Assembly: GCA_003538625.1 (NCBI GenBank) | Contig: DPRR01000029.1 | Coordinates: 496,001 to 560,000 of the forward strand | Direction of reading: 5' to 3' | DNA length: 64,000 nucleotides | From: Ignavibacteriales bacterium | Lineage (GTDB): Bacteria; Bacteroidota; Ignavibacteria; Ignavibacteriales; Ignavibacteriaceae | Shown: one piece after another, positions 17,782-26,094 of the stretch | Position numbering within the stretch: position 1 is the stretch's first letter | Layout of the letters: each line of letters starts with the position of its first letter | Made by a program: the position numbers and the translations under genes | The notes under the pieces: model-generated | Seen by the model: the letters and a program-made list of their open reading frames with translations, nothing else | What the model was told of the DNA's origin: nothing | Databases searched by the model: none

Positions 17782-17897
17782 AAAGGCTATCTCAATTAAG
17801 TCATTCCGAACTTGTTTCGGAATCTCTGATTCATTAAATATCATGAGAACCTGAAATAAATTCAGGTTGACAAAAAGTTTTTGAGATAGCCTTATTT
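17782..17897 (+). terminator. Terminator with a repeat nested in its loop
   Basis: Bases 17782-17795 (AAAGGCTATCTCAA) pair with 17881-17893 (TTGAGATAGCCTT), a 13-base-pair stem followed by ATTTT. The 85-base loop contains a separate palindromic repeat (17800-17871). The layout is that of an ordinary AAAGGC...GCCTT terminator, like the one at 31860-31889, into which a repeat has been inserted. Confidence 0.65.
17800..17871. repeat. Palindromic repeat copy 2 (GTCATTCCGA ... CAGGTTGAC)
   Basis: Two adjacent hairpins: TTCCGAA/TTCGGAA and CCTGAA/TTCAGG, bounded by GTCA and TGAC. A different subfamily from the copy at 15382, but with the same end design. It lies inside the loop of the terminator at 17782-17897. 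Confidence 0.7.
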
Positions 17898-17928
17898 TGT
17901 ATGAAAGAAACTTAGGAAAATATATTCT

Positions 17929-18000
17929 GTCACTTCGACCGAAGGGAGAAGTCTAATTATCCGTAAAGATTTCTCAGTCGCTTCACTCCTTCGAAATGAC
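17929..18000. repeat. Palindromic repeat copy 3 (GTCACTTCGA ... TCGAAATGAC)
   Basis: A 72-base element with inverted GTCA(C/T)TTCGA ends. Interior shares AGATTTCTCAGTCGCTTC with the family (compare GACTGAGAAATCT in copies 1 and 8). It ends 28 bases before the CapA gene, so it sits in the promoter region of that gene. Confidence 0.75.
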
Positions 18001-18028
18001 TTTTAAGTTTTGTAATGAATAACATTAA

Positions 18029-19186
18029 ATGAAAATTGTAATAATTACAATATCGATTTTATCATTCTTTATTTTCAATTTTCCATCAACTTTTAGATTT
18101 GAGGAAAGTAAAAGAATTATTAATCCAGATAGTTCTGTTACCATCAGCATTTCTGTTGTTGGTGATTTAATGTGTCATTCTCCGCAGTTTGAATATGCAA
18201 AGGTTGGCAAAGATAGTTTTGATTTTAGTCCTGTTTACAGAAACGTAAAAAAATATTTAGAGGCATCAGATTTTACTTTTGGTAATTTAGAAACTGTAAC
18301 TGCTGGAAAAGAAAATGGCGGCTACACCGGATATCCAAAGTTCAATACTCCTGCTTCTTACATCTCAGCATTAAAAGAAATTGGATTTGATTTGCTTGTA
18401 ACGGCAAATAATCATTCTCTGGATAGAAATGAAAAGGGAATTCTAAAAACGATAGATGAAATCAATTCACGAAATTTAAATTATGTAGGAACTTTTAAAT
18501 CACAACAAGACAGAGATTCAATCCGTATTTTTGATATCAAAGGAATTAAGATTGCTTTACTAGCATATTCTTATGGAACGAATGGCAACCCTATTCCAAT
18601 AGGAAAAAATTATCTGATCAACTTGATTGATTACAATTTAATTGAAAAAGATATTCAATCTGCAAAAACAAATGGAGCAGAATTAGTTCTGGTACATTTT
18701 CATTTTGGTGAAGAGTATAAACGTGAACCAGTTCAGTTTCAAAAAGATGTTGTAAATAAAACGATTGAACTTGGTGCTGATATAATTATTGGCGGACATC
18801 CTCATGTTTTGCAGCCTGTTAATTTTTATAAAACCAATAATGCAAAACTTGATTCGGGTTTTGTTGCTTATTCAATGGGAAATTTCTTTTCAAATCAACA
18901 AGCCCGTTATAAGGATGCAGGAATGATTTTAACATTAAATATCAAAAAAGATTTTATAAAAAATAGAATTGATATTAATAAAGTTAACTATCTGCCAACG
19001 TGGGTATTTAAAGGCAGCACAACAAACGGTAACGAATACTTGATCATGCCATCAACAAATATTTCTGAAACAACAATCAGTTTATCAAAATCAGAATATG
19101 AGAAAATGAACCAGGCATTTGATGATACACGATATATTATACATAAGTATACTAATAATTCTAAACTAAAAGAGTTAAAAGATTAA
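18029..19186 (+). CDS. CapA-family metallophosphatase-like protein
   Basis: A 385-residue protein with an N-terminal signal or anchor (ITISILSFFIFNF). It has the CapA/PGA-capsule family motifs in order: VVGDLMCHS, FGNLETV, TANNHSLDR, LVHFHFGEEYKR, and IIGGHPHVLQPV, the last with the metal-binding GGHPH. CapA proteins have a calcineurin-like fold and are needed for poly-gamma-glutamate export in Bacillus, but many homologues occur without capB/capC, as here. Role is therefore open. It is followed 2 bases later by an MFS transporter, which may be functionally paired. Confidence 0.85.
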   Translation: MKIVIITISILSFFIFNFPSTFRFEESKRIINPDSSVTISISVVGDLMCHSPQFEYAKVGKDSFDFSPVYRNVKKYLEASDFTFGNLETVTAGKENGGYTGYPKFNTPASYISALKEIGFDLLVTANNHSLDRNEKGILKTIDEINSRNLNYVGTFKSQQDRDSIRIFDIKGIKIALLAYSYGTNGNPIPIGKNYLINLIDYNLIEKDIQSAKTNGAELVLVHFHFGEEYKREPVQFQKDVVNKTIELGADIIIGGHPHVLQPVNFYKTNNAKLDSGFVAYSMGNFFSNQQARYKDAGMILTLNIKKDFIKNRIDINKVNYLPTWVFKGSTTNGNEYLIMPSTNISETTISLSKSEYEKMNQAFDDTRYIIHKYTNNSKLKELKD

Positions 19187-19188
19187 TT

Positions 19189-20382
19189 TTGAAAAATAGA
19201 TCCGCACTTACATTAATATTTATCACCGTGTTTATAGATTTACTTGGATTCGGTATTTTAATTCCGATTCTTCCTTCCTTTGCGGTTAATAAACTTGGAG
19301 TAGATGAGGCTGCGATCGGTATCGCAATAGCAAGTTATTCATTTGTGCAGTTTTTATTTAATCCCATTCTGGGTAAGATTTCCGATAAATACGGGCGAAG
19401 ACCTGTAATTATTGGATGCTTATTTTTAAACGCTTTAGGCTACGTTGTATTCGCTTTTACAAATTCTTTTTTACTTCTGCTGATTTCAAGAGTAATTGCC
19501 GGTATTGGCGGAAGCAGTATAGGAGTTGCCCAGGCTTATATTGCTGATGTAACAACCCGTGAAAATCGCTCAAAAGGTATGGGTTTAATAGGTGCTGCAT
19601 TCGGTTTAGGCTTCGTATTTGGTCCACTCGTCGGTGGATTATTATCGGGATTCGGTTATCCTGTTACAGGATTTGCAGCTGCAGCTTTTTCATTTAGTGC
19701 TTTTATGCTTACTATTTTTTACCTGCCTGAATCATTAAAATTAGATGAGCTTAATTCGAATAAGCTTAACACTTCAAAAAGGAAACTAATTGATTTTGCG
19801 GCAATGAAAAAAGTTCTTCATAATCCGGGACTTGCAATACTAATATTTTTATTTTTTGTTTTAACATTTTCATTTGCAAATATTTATGGAACTTTTGCAT
19901 TGCTCGGATTAAAAGTTTATGGATTTACCGATATGCAAAACGGTTATATGTTTGGTATAGTCGGATTATCATCTGCAATTGTGCAAGGCGGTTTAATAGG
20001 CAAAATTAATAAGATAATGTCGAAAAAATATATTTTAATTATTGCTTTATTTTTAATAATGGTAACACTTACACTTATCCCTTATGCCGGATCATTTTTA
20101 GGATTAGCAATTGTATCGATCATTTTATCCTATGGAACTGGAACATTTCAACCAACGGTACTAAGTCTAATTTCGGAAGTGACCTCTGATGCTGAGCAAG
20201 GAATTACTTTAGGACTTAATCAATCGCTGGCATCATTTGCAAGAGTTTTGGGTCCTCTTTGGGGCGGTTTTACATTTGAATATCTTGGTTACGCTTTTCC
20301 ATTTTTAACCGGTGGAGCGTTTACACTGCTCATATTTTTATTAACAGTTTTTTATTTACCAAAAAAGATTAAGTTAGATTAG
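19189..20382 (+). CDS. MFS transporter, TetA-like (12 TM drug:H+ antiporter type)
   Basis: A 397-residue permease with 12 predicted helices. Signature motif A is present as GKISDKYGRRP after helix 2, and the N-terminus FIDLLGFGILIPILP is typical of the DHA1 drug:proton antiporters related to TetA. The second-half loop motif (GKINKIMSKK) is degenerate. The start is TTG 19189, directly after the CapA stop; no ATG exists before helix 1. Tetracycline export is not implied: the group has diverse efflux substrates. Confidence 0.85.
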   Translation: MKNRSALTLIFITVFIDLLGFGILIPILPSFAVNKLGVDEAAIGIAIASYSFVQFLFNPILGKISDKYGRRPVIIGCLFLNALGYVVFAFTNSFLLLLISRVIAGIGGSSIGVAQAYIADVTTRENRSKGMGLIGAAFGLGFVFGPLVGGLLSGFGYPVTGFAAAAFSFSAFMLTIFYLPESLKLDELNSNKLNTSKRKLIDFAAMKKVLHNPGLAILIFLFFVLTFSFANIYGTFALLGLKVYGFTDMQNGYMFGIVGLSSAIVQGGLIGKINKIMSKKYILIIALFLIMVTLTLIPYAGSFLGLAIVSIILSYGTGTFQPTVLSLISEVTSDAEQGITLGLNQSLASFARVLGPLWGGFTFEYLGYAFPFLTGGAFTLLIFLLTVFYLPKKIKLD

Positions 20383-20488
20383 AAAACTTTGCCACTAATT
20401 ATTATGAATTTTTGAACATAATTAAAAATTGCTTTTAGTGTGAATTCGTGGCTGTATTTAAAAAAATAAATATTGAAGTAAAAAATAT

Positions 20489-20797
20489 TTGAATTACACC
20501 AAGTTAAAATTAAAAAGAAAACCAACTCACGCTGGTGAAATTCTTAATGAAGAGCTTCTTAAACCCTTAGAAATATCGCAATCACAATTAGCCGAAGCAA
20601 TTGGAGTTTCATTTAGAAGTATAAATGAACTGGTAAACGAAAAAAGAAATTTAAGCTCAGAAATGGCTATAAAACTATCTAAGTATTTTGGTACTTCACC
20701 AGAGTTATGGCTTAATCTACAAACACAATACGACGTTTATCATGTTTCAAAATATCTCAGTAAAGAATTAAGTCAGATAAAACCTTATTCAAGATAA
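20489..20797 (+). CDS. HigA-family HTH antitoxin-like protein (no toxin gene beside it)
   Basis: A 102-residue protein with the HigA addiction-module pattern: RKPTHAGEILNEELLKPLEIS, an HTH (SQLAEAIGVSFRSINELVNEKR), and FGTSPELWLNLQTQYDVY. HigA represses its own promoter and neutralises the HigB mRNA interferase. Here the 106 bases upstream are too short for higB, and the next gene, 9 bases downstream, is a tRNA-modification enzyme. It is therefore an orphan antitoxin or a regulator evolved from one. Start TTG 20489 is the only reasonable in-frame start before the conserved region. Confidence 0.85.
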   Translation: MNYTKLKLKRKPTHAGEILNEELLKPLEISQSQLAEAIGVSFRSINELVNEKRNLSSEMAIKLSKYFGTSPELWLNLQTQYDVYHVSKYLSKELSQIKPYSR

Positions 20798-20806
20798 AAT
20801 TTATAA

Positions 20807-21793
20807 ATGTTTAAAGTAGGAAAAGTTGAAATAGATAAAGCGATATTACTCGCACCAATGGAAGATGTTACTGACATTTCTTTCCGCCTGGTGTGCAGGG
20901 AATTAGGTGCGGATGTTGTTTATACAGAATTTGTAAACTCAGAAGGTTTAGTACGTTCAAATGCAAAGACACACAACAAATTGAAGATTATTGAAGAAGA
21001 ACGCCCAGTTGGTATCCAGATATATGGCAGCAGCATTGAATCAATGGTTGGTGCAGCTAGAATTGCAGAGGCAGAAAATCCAGATATGATTGATATAAAT
21101 GCCGGATGCTGGGTTAAAAATGTTGTTGGGTGCGGAGCAGGTTCAGCTCTGTTAAAGGACATTCCATATTTGGTTCAACTTGTAAAAGCAGTTGTTGATT
21201 CCGTTTCACTCCCTGTAACAGTCAAAACGAGAATTGGCTGGGATAACAGTTCAATACAGATTGTCGAAGTTGCAAAGCGACTTGAAGATGCTGGAATAAA
21301 AGCCTTAACTGTTCATTGCAGAACTCGCGTAATGGGTCATAAAGGTGATGCTGATTGGAGCTGGATTCCAAAAGTTAAAGAAGCTGTTTCAATGCCAATT
21401 GCATTAAACGGAAATGTTCTCGATGCAAGCGATGTTAAACAGGCTTTCAACGAAACCAATGCTGATGCTGTGATGATTGCCCGTGGTGCGATTGGGAATC
21501 CCTGGATATTTCTTGAAGCAAAAGAAATTCTGGAAAAAGGATATATCCACACCAAGATTGATGATGAAATGAAAATCAATACTTGTCTTCGTCATCTGGA
21601 TTTAGCAATTGGTGTTAAAGGTGAACGCAGAGCAGTTATCGAGCATCGAAAATTTTACTCGGGTTACCTAAAAGGCATGCATCATGCTTCCAAAATCAGA
21701 AATGAATTGATGCAGTTTTTAGATTACGTACCTGTTAAAGATACTTTGTTAAGATATTTGGATGAATTAAAAAAGACAGAATTATCTTTTTGA
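20807..21793 (+). CDS. tRNA-dihydrouridine synthase
   Basis: A 328-residue FMN-dependent TIM barrel with a helical tail. The Dus signatures are present: LAPMEDVTDISFR at the start, DINAGCWVKNVVGCGAGSALL around the catalytic Cys, TVKTRIGWD, and ALNGNV with MIARGAIGNPWIF. It reduces uridine in the tRNA D-loop using NADPH. The conserved Cys is present, but the usual following Pro (GCP) is Trp here (GCW), which is uncommon. Probably a DusB-type enzyme. Confidence 0.9.
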   Translation: MFKVGKVEIDKAILLAPMEDVTDISFRLVCRELGADVVYTEFVNSEGLVRSNAKTHNKLKIIEEERPVGIQIYGSSIESMVGAARIAEAENPDMIDINAGCWVKNVVGCGAGSALLKDIPYLVQLVKAVVDSVSLPVTVKTRIGWDNSSIQIVEVAKRLEDAGIKALTVHCRTRVMGHKGDADWSWIPKVKEAVSMPIALNGNVLDASDVKQAFNETNADAVMIARGAIGNPWIFLEAKEILEKGYIHTKIDDEMKINTCLRHLDLAIGVKGERRAVIEHRKFYSGYLKGMHHASKIRNELMQFLDYVPVKDTLLRYLDELKKTELSF

Positions 21794-21801
21794 TTATTTT
21801 T

Positions 21802-21829
21802 GTCATCCTGAGCGGAGTCGAAGGATGAC
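21802..21829. repeat. Short palindromic repeat copy 4 (GTCATCCT ... AGGATGAC)
   Basis: A 28-base perfect-ended hairpin with 8-base arms and the interior GAGCGGAGTCGA. It is the compact form of the family and is echoed in inverse orientation at 40657-40684. It begins 8 bases after the dus stop. Confidence 0.75.
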
Positions 21830-21933
21830 GGTTACTCTATCTTTAAAGATGACTCACACTTCGATGGCAATGCCACTCAATGTTACAATTTAGAATATTT
21901 AGTTTTATTAACGTGTAATTATATACCATAATA

Positions 21934-22533
21934 TTGAAATTATTCTCTTCACATAAATTTGCAAGAATCATCTCGACCATTTTTGTTCCACCTTCATTCA
22001 CAATAATAATATTTACTCTATTTGCTTTTACATTGGAAACTGAGCCGCAAAAAATAATTGTCACAATTTTAATTGCAATCGTTTTCGGTTTCATCGCTCC
22101 AATAGCTCTTTTTTTGTTTCTCAGGAAAAAGGGAAAACTTGCTGATCAGGATGCTTCCAAAAAAGAGGAAAGAACAATTCCATTTCTTATTGCAATTGTG
22201 TTTTATCTTATTGGTTTATTGCTGATGATAAAATATCAGTTAAACATTATTTCAATCGCATTTTGGTTTTGCTATATTTCAAATACTATTATTACAATTA
22301 TTATTAATAAATTCTGGAAGATTAGCGCACATGCAATGGGAGCAGCGGGTCCATTTTCCGCAATGGTTTTTACGTTTGGATGGATTGGAATACTAATGTT
22401 ACCAATTGTAATTTTAGTCGGATGGACGAGAATCGAATTAAAATGTCATTCGATTTCACAAGTTGTTGCTGGAGTTTTATTAGCATTCATTTCAGTTTAT
22501 TTGCAGATGTATTTAATAACGAAATATTTTTAA
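21934..22533 (+). CDS. PAP2-like membrane phosphatase
   Basis: A 199-residue membrane protein with about six helices. Remnants of the PAP2 phosphatase motifs are visible: KLADQDASKKEERTIP (motif 1 region), KISAHAMGAAGPFSA (SxHxxG motif), and RIELKCHSISQVVAG (R-x5-H motif with catalytic His). Such enzymes dephosphorylate lipid phosphates, including undecaprenyl diphosphate. The start is TTG 21934. It is flanked by palindromic repeats on both sides. Motif 1 is imperfect, so activity is not certain. Confidence 0.65.
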   Translation: MKLFSSHKFARIISTIFVPPSFTIIIFTLFAFTLETEPQKIIVTILIAIVFGFIAPIALFLFLRKKGKLADQDASKKEERTIPFLIAIVFYLIGLLLMIKYQLNIISIAFWFCYISNTIITIIINKFWKISAHAMGAAGPFSAMVFTFGWIGILMLPIVILVGWTRIELKCHSISQVVAGVLLAFISVYLQMYLITKYF

Positions 22534-22536
22534 AAT

Positions 22537-22642
22537 GTCATTTCGATCCCGATCCATCGGGAGAGAAATCTGAGAAATATATTAGACAGATTTCTCAGTC
22601 TCCCAAAAGGATGCCTATGGCAGAAGACTCCTTTGAAATGAC
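22537..22642. repeat. Palindromic repeat copy 5 (GTCATTTCGA ... GAAATGAC)
   Basis: A 106-base element starting 3 bases after the PAP2-like gene stop. It contains an inner hairpin CGATCCCGATC...GGGAGAG and AGATTTCTCAGTCTCCC. Its right half is the reverse complement of the left half of copy 1, and its left half matches the reverse complement of the right part of copy 8 inside the E2 gene. Confidence 0.85.
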
Positions 22643-22691
22643 AGAATGATTTTTGTTCTAAATGAAAAACATATAAAATTAGTATCAACAC

Positions 22692-23444
22692 ATGATAAAA
22701 TCAGAAATTAAAAATAATACCGGAATTATATTATTAGCCAGACCGGAAAAGCATAATGCTCTTAATCCTGAACTTGTAAATTCTTTAAAAAACAAACTGA
22801 ATGAATTTGAATTGATTGAAGAGGTACATTCAATCATCATTAGCGGAGAAGGTGATTCATTCTGTGCAGGTGCTGATCTTGAATACTTAAAATTAATATC
22901 GGGTAATTCTGCTATTGATAATTATAATGATTCAAAATCATTAGCCGAAATGTTTTTAATGATTTATAATTTTAAGAAACCGACAATAGCTGCGGTAAAC
23001 GGTCCCGCAATTGCCGGCGGAAGCGGCTTAGCATCTGTATGTGATTTTATTATTGCACACCCTGAAAAAAGTAAATTCGGTTACAGTGAAGTAAAAATTG
23101 GTTTTCTTCCTGCAATCGTATCCATCTTTTTAATTAAAAAAATTGGTGAAGGATTATCGAAGCAGTTAATGCTGGAGGGTGAATTAATTTCGGGTAAAAG
23201 GGCATATGAGATCGGACTTGTTAACTATCTTTCAGAAAATGTTATAGCTGAATCAATAAATCTTGCAAATAGATTGAACAAGAATTCTAAAGATAGTTTA
23301 ATATTTACAAAACAAATGATTAACAATATTTCCAATCTTAAAGCAGAAGAAGCGGTTGCACATTGTATTTATTTGAATACCATTAGCCGATCAACTAATG
23401 ATTTTAAAACTGGTATAGAGAAATTTCTTAATAAGGATAAATAG
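22692..23444 (+). CDS. Enoyl-CoA hydratase/isomerase family protein
   Basis: A 250-residue crotonase-fold protein. It has the oxyanion-hole motifs GEGDSFCAGADL and AVNGPAIAGGSGLASVCDF and the second catalytic-Glu region FGYSEVKIGFLPA. The first Glu of classical enoyl-CoA hydratase (GGGCEL) is replaced by Gly in AGGSGLAS, as in several methylglutaconyl-CoA hydratase-like or isomerase members, so the exact reaction is open. The apt start ATG directly follows its stop codon, so the two are translated as a pair. Confidence 0.8.
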   Translation: MIKSEIKNNTGIILLARPEKHNALNPELVNSLKNKLNEFELIEEVHSIIISGEGDSFCAGADLEYLKLISGNSAIDNYNDSKSLAEMFLMIYNFKKPTIAAVNGPAIAGGSGLASVCDFIIAHPEKSKFGYSEVKIGFLPAIVSIFLIKKIGEGLSKQLMLEGELISGKRAYEIGLVNYLSENVIAESINLANRLNKNSKDSLIFTKQMINNISNLKAEEAVAHCIYLNTISRSTNDFKTGIEKFLNKDK

Positions 23445-23969
23445 ATGGATCTAAAATCACAAATCAGAAATGTAAAAGATTTTCCTAAACAAGGAATTAT
23501 GTTCAGGGATATTACCACTCTCTTAAAGAATCCTGAAGCATTTAATTATACACTAAGTCTACTTTTAGATTTTACAAAAGATAAAAAGATCAATAAAGTT
23601 GTGGGCATTGAATCCCGAGGATTTATTTTAGGATCAGTGCTTGCTTATAAACTTAACTGTGGATTTGTTCCTGTAAGAAAGCCAGGAAAACTTCCTGCAG
23701 AAAAAGTTTCGATAGCATATTCACTTGAATATGGCGAAGATAGACTTGAGATGCATAAAGATGCTATCGCACCTGGTGACAAAGTTTTAGTCCATGATGA
23801 TTTACTTGCGACTGGTGGGACAATGAATGCAGTGTGCCAATTGATCGAACAACTTGGTGGTGAAATTGTTCAGGTTTCATTTATTGTTGAGTTATCATTT
23901 CTTAATGGAAGGGAAAAACTAAAAAAATATGATGTACGTTCTATAGTGGATTATGAAAACGAAGAATAA
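23445..23969 (+). CDS. apt: Adenine phosphoribosyltransferase
   Basis: A 174-residue type I phosphoribosyltransferase that makes AMP from adenine and PRPP (purine salvage, cytosol). The N-terminus DFPKQGIMFRDITTLL is highly characteristic, as is GIESRGFILG. The PRPP-binding loop is VLVHDDLLATGGTM (about residues 109-122). Length is standard. It is joined to the crotonase gene without a gap. Confidence 0.95.
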   Translation: MDLKSQIRNVKDFPKQGIMFRDITTLLKNPEAFNYTLSLLLDFTKDKKINKVVGIESRGFILGSVLAYKLNCGFVPVRKPGKLPAEKVSIAYSLEYGEDRLEMHKDAIAPGDKVLVHDDLLATGGTMNAVCQLIEQLGGEIVQVSFIVELSFLNGREKLKKYDVRSIVDYENEE

Positions 23970-24070
23970 TAATCTTTAACTTTCACTCCAAAACTTTGGC
24001 AACTTCTCATTAGTATCTTTAAAACCATTTTGTATGGTTGTTATATCATTAAATTTGAAAAAATAAAATT

Positions 24071-24778
24071 ATGGAAAAGTCCATTGCTAAAATAAATCAA
24101 TTATTAATTGATCATTTTGGCATTCCTCCAAAGGCAAAAAAGCTGCCTGATCCTTTAGATACTATTATCGGCACAATACTTTCACAAAACACAAATGATC
24201 AGAATTCCTATAAAGCTTACAAAAATTTAAAAGAAAATTTTAAGAATTGGGGGGAAGTTGCTTTATTAAAAGCCGCTCAGATTGAAAAATATATTAGGGT
24301 TGCAGGTTTAGGAAAGCAAAAATCAAAAGCTATTTATGAACTGCTGCAATCGTTAAAGAAAAAACAAAAAAGGTTATCCTTAAATTATATCAAAGCAAAT
24401 TCTGATGAACAAATAATAGAAGAGTTGACTTTATATAATGGAGTTGGAGTTAAAACCGCAAGTTGTGTTTTATTATTTTCTTTGGGAAGAAATATTTGTC
24501 CCGTTGATACACATGTACATAGAACATTAAATAGAATAGGTCTGGTTAAAACAGTAAATCCTGAAAAAACATTTTATGCAATTCTTCATCATATTCCCGA
24601 AGGAATTGCACACTCTTTCCATACAAATTTAATCAAGCTTGGAAGACAAATTTGTAAACCCTCTAATCCGCAATGTGCACTTTGCCCTCTGAAAAAAATA
24701 TGTAATTATGAACAGAAAAATCTCACAAATATTAAAGAATCAAAAAAACGTGATTTTATGCTTCTTGATAATCTTTGA
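24071..24778 (+). CDS. nth: Endonuclease III (DNA glycosylase/AP lyase)
   Basis: A 235-residue HhH-GPD glycosylase that removes oxidised pyrimidines. The helix-hairpin-helix LTLYNGVGVKTASCVLL carries the catalytic Lys128, and Asp146 lies in CPVDTHVHR. The iron-sulfur loop is complete: Cys195-x6-Cys202-x2-Cys205-x5-Cys211. It is a stand-alone gene, with about 100 bases on each side. Confidence 0.92.
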   Translation: MEKSIAKINQLLIDHFGIPPKAKKLPDPLDTIIGTILSQNTNDQNSYKAYKNLKENFKNWGEVALLKAAQIEKYIRVAGLGKQKSKAIYELLQSLKKKQKRLSLNYIKANSDEQIIEELTLYNGVGVKTASCVLLFSLGRNICPVDTHVHRTLNRIGLVKTVNPEKTFYAILHHIPEGIAHSFHTNLIKLGRQICKPSNPQCALCPLKKICNYEQKNLTNIKESKKRDFMLLDNL

Positions 24779-24796
24779 GTAAAAAAATAATTACAC

Positions 24797-24827
24797 TTTT
24801 TTCTAAAATCTATTTCTTTTAACTTTG
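24797..24827 (+). promoter_or_regulatory. Candidate promoter of the tyrosine-degradation operon
   Basis: TAACTTTG at 24820-24827 fits the Bacteroidota -7 box TAnnTTTG exactly. The -33 position holds TTTT (24797-24800) at a 19-base distance instead of TTTG. The predicted transcript starts near 24834, giving a leader of about 34 bases before hppD, with CGGAG at 24855-24859 as a possible ribosome-binding site. Confidence 0.45.
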
Positions 24828-24867
24828 AAATATATATTCATACCAATAACTAATCGGAGTTTTTTAA

Positions 24868-25983
24868 ATGTCTAACAATCTAGGATTGATCGGTTATGAT
24901 TTTGTTGAATTCTATGTCGGTTCTGCAAAAATGTGGGCATACTGGCATGCTAAGGCAATGGGATTACAAGTTAAAGCATATTTAGGTCCGGAAACCGGAA
25001 ACAGAGATCGTGTTTCTTATTACCTTGAAAAAAATAATGTAAGATTAGTACTTACTTCAGCAGTTAAACCTTCAACATATGACGTTGCTTCATTTGTTGA
25101 AAAGCATGGTGATGGCGTAAAGCGATGGTCAGTTCGTGTGAAAGATGTAGCTAAATCGTTTGAAACTTCATTGCAAAACGGCGGGATTCCGGTCAGATAT
25201 CCAATAAAGTTTGAAGATGAAAATGGATTTATTGAAGAGGCAGCTATAAAACTTTATGACGAAAACGAAATTGTGTTTATTAATCGTGAAAATTATAAAG
25301 GACTTTTCAAACCCGGATATGGAAATCCTGTACAAAATATTACTGTTACCAATGAAGATACAGGATTAGAAACTGTAGATCATATCGTTGGAAATGTCAG
25401 AACTAATGAGATGAATCTTTGGGCAAATTATTTAAATAAAAGTTTAAACTTTGAAACTTTTATAGAATTTGGTGAAGGCGATATTTCAACTCAATATTCT
25501 GCTTTACTTTCTAAAGTTGTAAGATCCCGGGAAGGAGCACCGATTAAAAACCCAATTAATGAACCATTTGAAGGATTAAAAAAATCGCAGATAGAAGAAT
25601 ATATTGATGAATATTTTGGTTCTGGAATTCAGCACGTCGCAATCACAACGAAAGATATAATAACAACTATAAAAGCTATGCGTGCAAATGGAGTTGAATT
25701 CTTGAGTACTCCTCCTGATACTTATTACAAAATGTTGAAGGAAAAAGGTTGGAACATAAAAGAAAATATTGATGAACTTCAAAAACTTGGAATACTTTGT
25801 GACCTGGAAGGTAAAGGATATTTATTGCAGTTATTTACAAAGCCGATTGGTGACAGACCAACTTTTTTTTACGAGATAATACAAAGATGCGACGGCGCAG
25901 AAGGTTTTGGACAGGGTAATTTTCAGGCATTGTTTGAATCAATTGAAAGAGATCAGGCGGTGAGAGGAAATCTAGACAGGTAA
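24868..25983 (+). CDS. hppD: 4-Hydroxyphenylpyruvate dioxygenase
   Basis: A 371-residue non-haem iron dioxygenase that turns 4-hydroxyphenylpyruvate into homogentisate. It has two vicinal-oxygen-chelate domains. The iron ligands are seen in VDHIVGNV, IQHVAITT and FFYEIIQRCDG (two His and one Glu), and the C-terminal GFGQGNFQALFE is diagnostic. First gene of a catabolic operon that continues with hmgA after 111 bases. Confidence 0.96.
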   Translation: MSNNLGLIGYDFVEFYVGSAKMWAYWHAKAMGLQVKAYLGPETGNRDRVSYYLEKNNVRLVLTSAVKPSTYDVASFVEKHGDGVKRWSVRVKDVAKSFETSLQNGGIPVRYPIKFEDENGFIEEAAIKLYDENEIVFINRENYKGLFKPGYGNPVQNITVTNEDTGLETVDHIVGNVRTNEMNLWANYLNKSLNFETFIEFGEGDISTQYSALLSKVVRSREGAPIKNPINEPFEGLKKSQIEEYIDEYFGSGIQHVAITTKDIITTIKAMRANGVEFLSTPPDTYYKMLKEKGWNIKENIDELQKLGILCDLEGKGYLLQLFTKPIGDRPTFFYEIIQRCDGAEGFGQGNFQALFESIERDQAVRGNLDR

Positions 25984-26094
25984 TATTAGTTTGATTAAAA
26001 TTAATCATGCAGACATGCATCCACGCGAATTAAATAATTAGCATGATTGCATGTTAAATAATTTAAATTTTTAATTATTTATGTGAGGTTTTAA

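Noticed and set aside
21843..22094. Antisense open frame overlapping the PAP2-like gene start
   Set aside because: No family resemblance; composition is explained by the complementary coding strand and repeat DNA.
26003..26048. AATCATGC / GCATGATT pairing and clustered CATGC in the hppD-hmgA gap, as a riboswitch or attenuator
   Set aside because: Two complementary pairs exist, but their order does not give a nested structure, there is no T-run, and no known riboswitch pattern fits.
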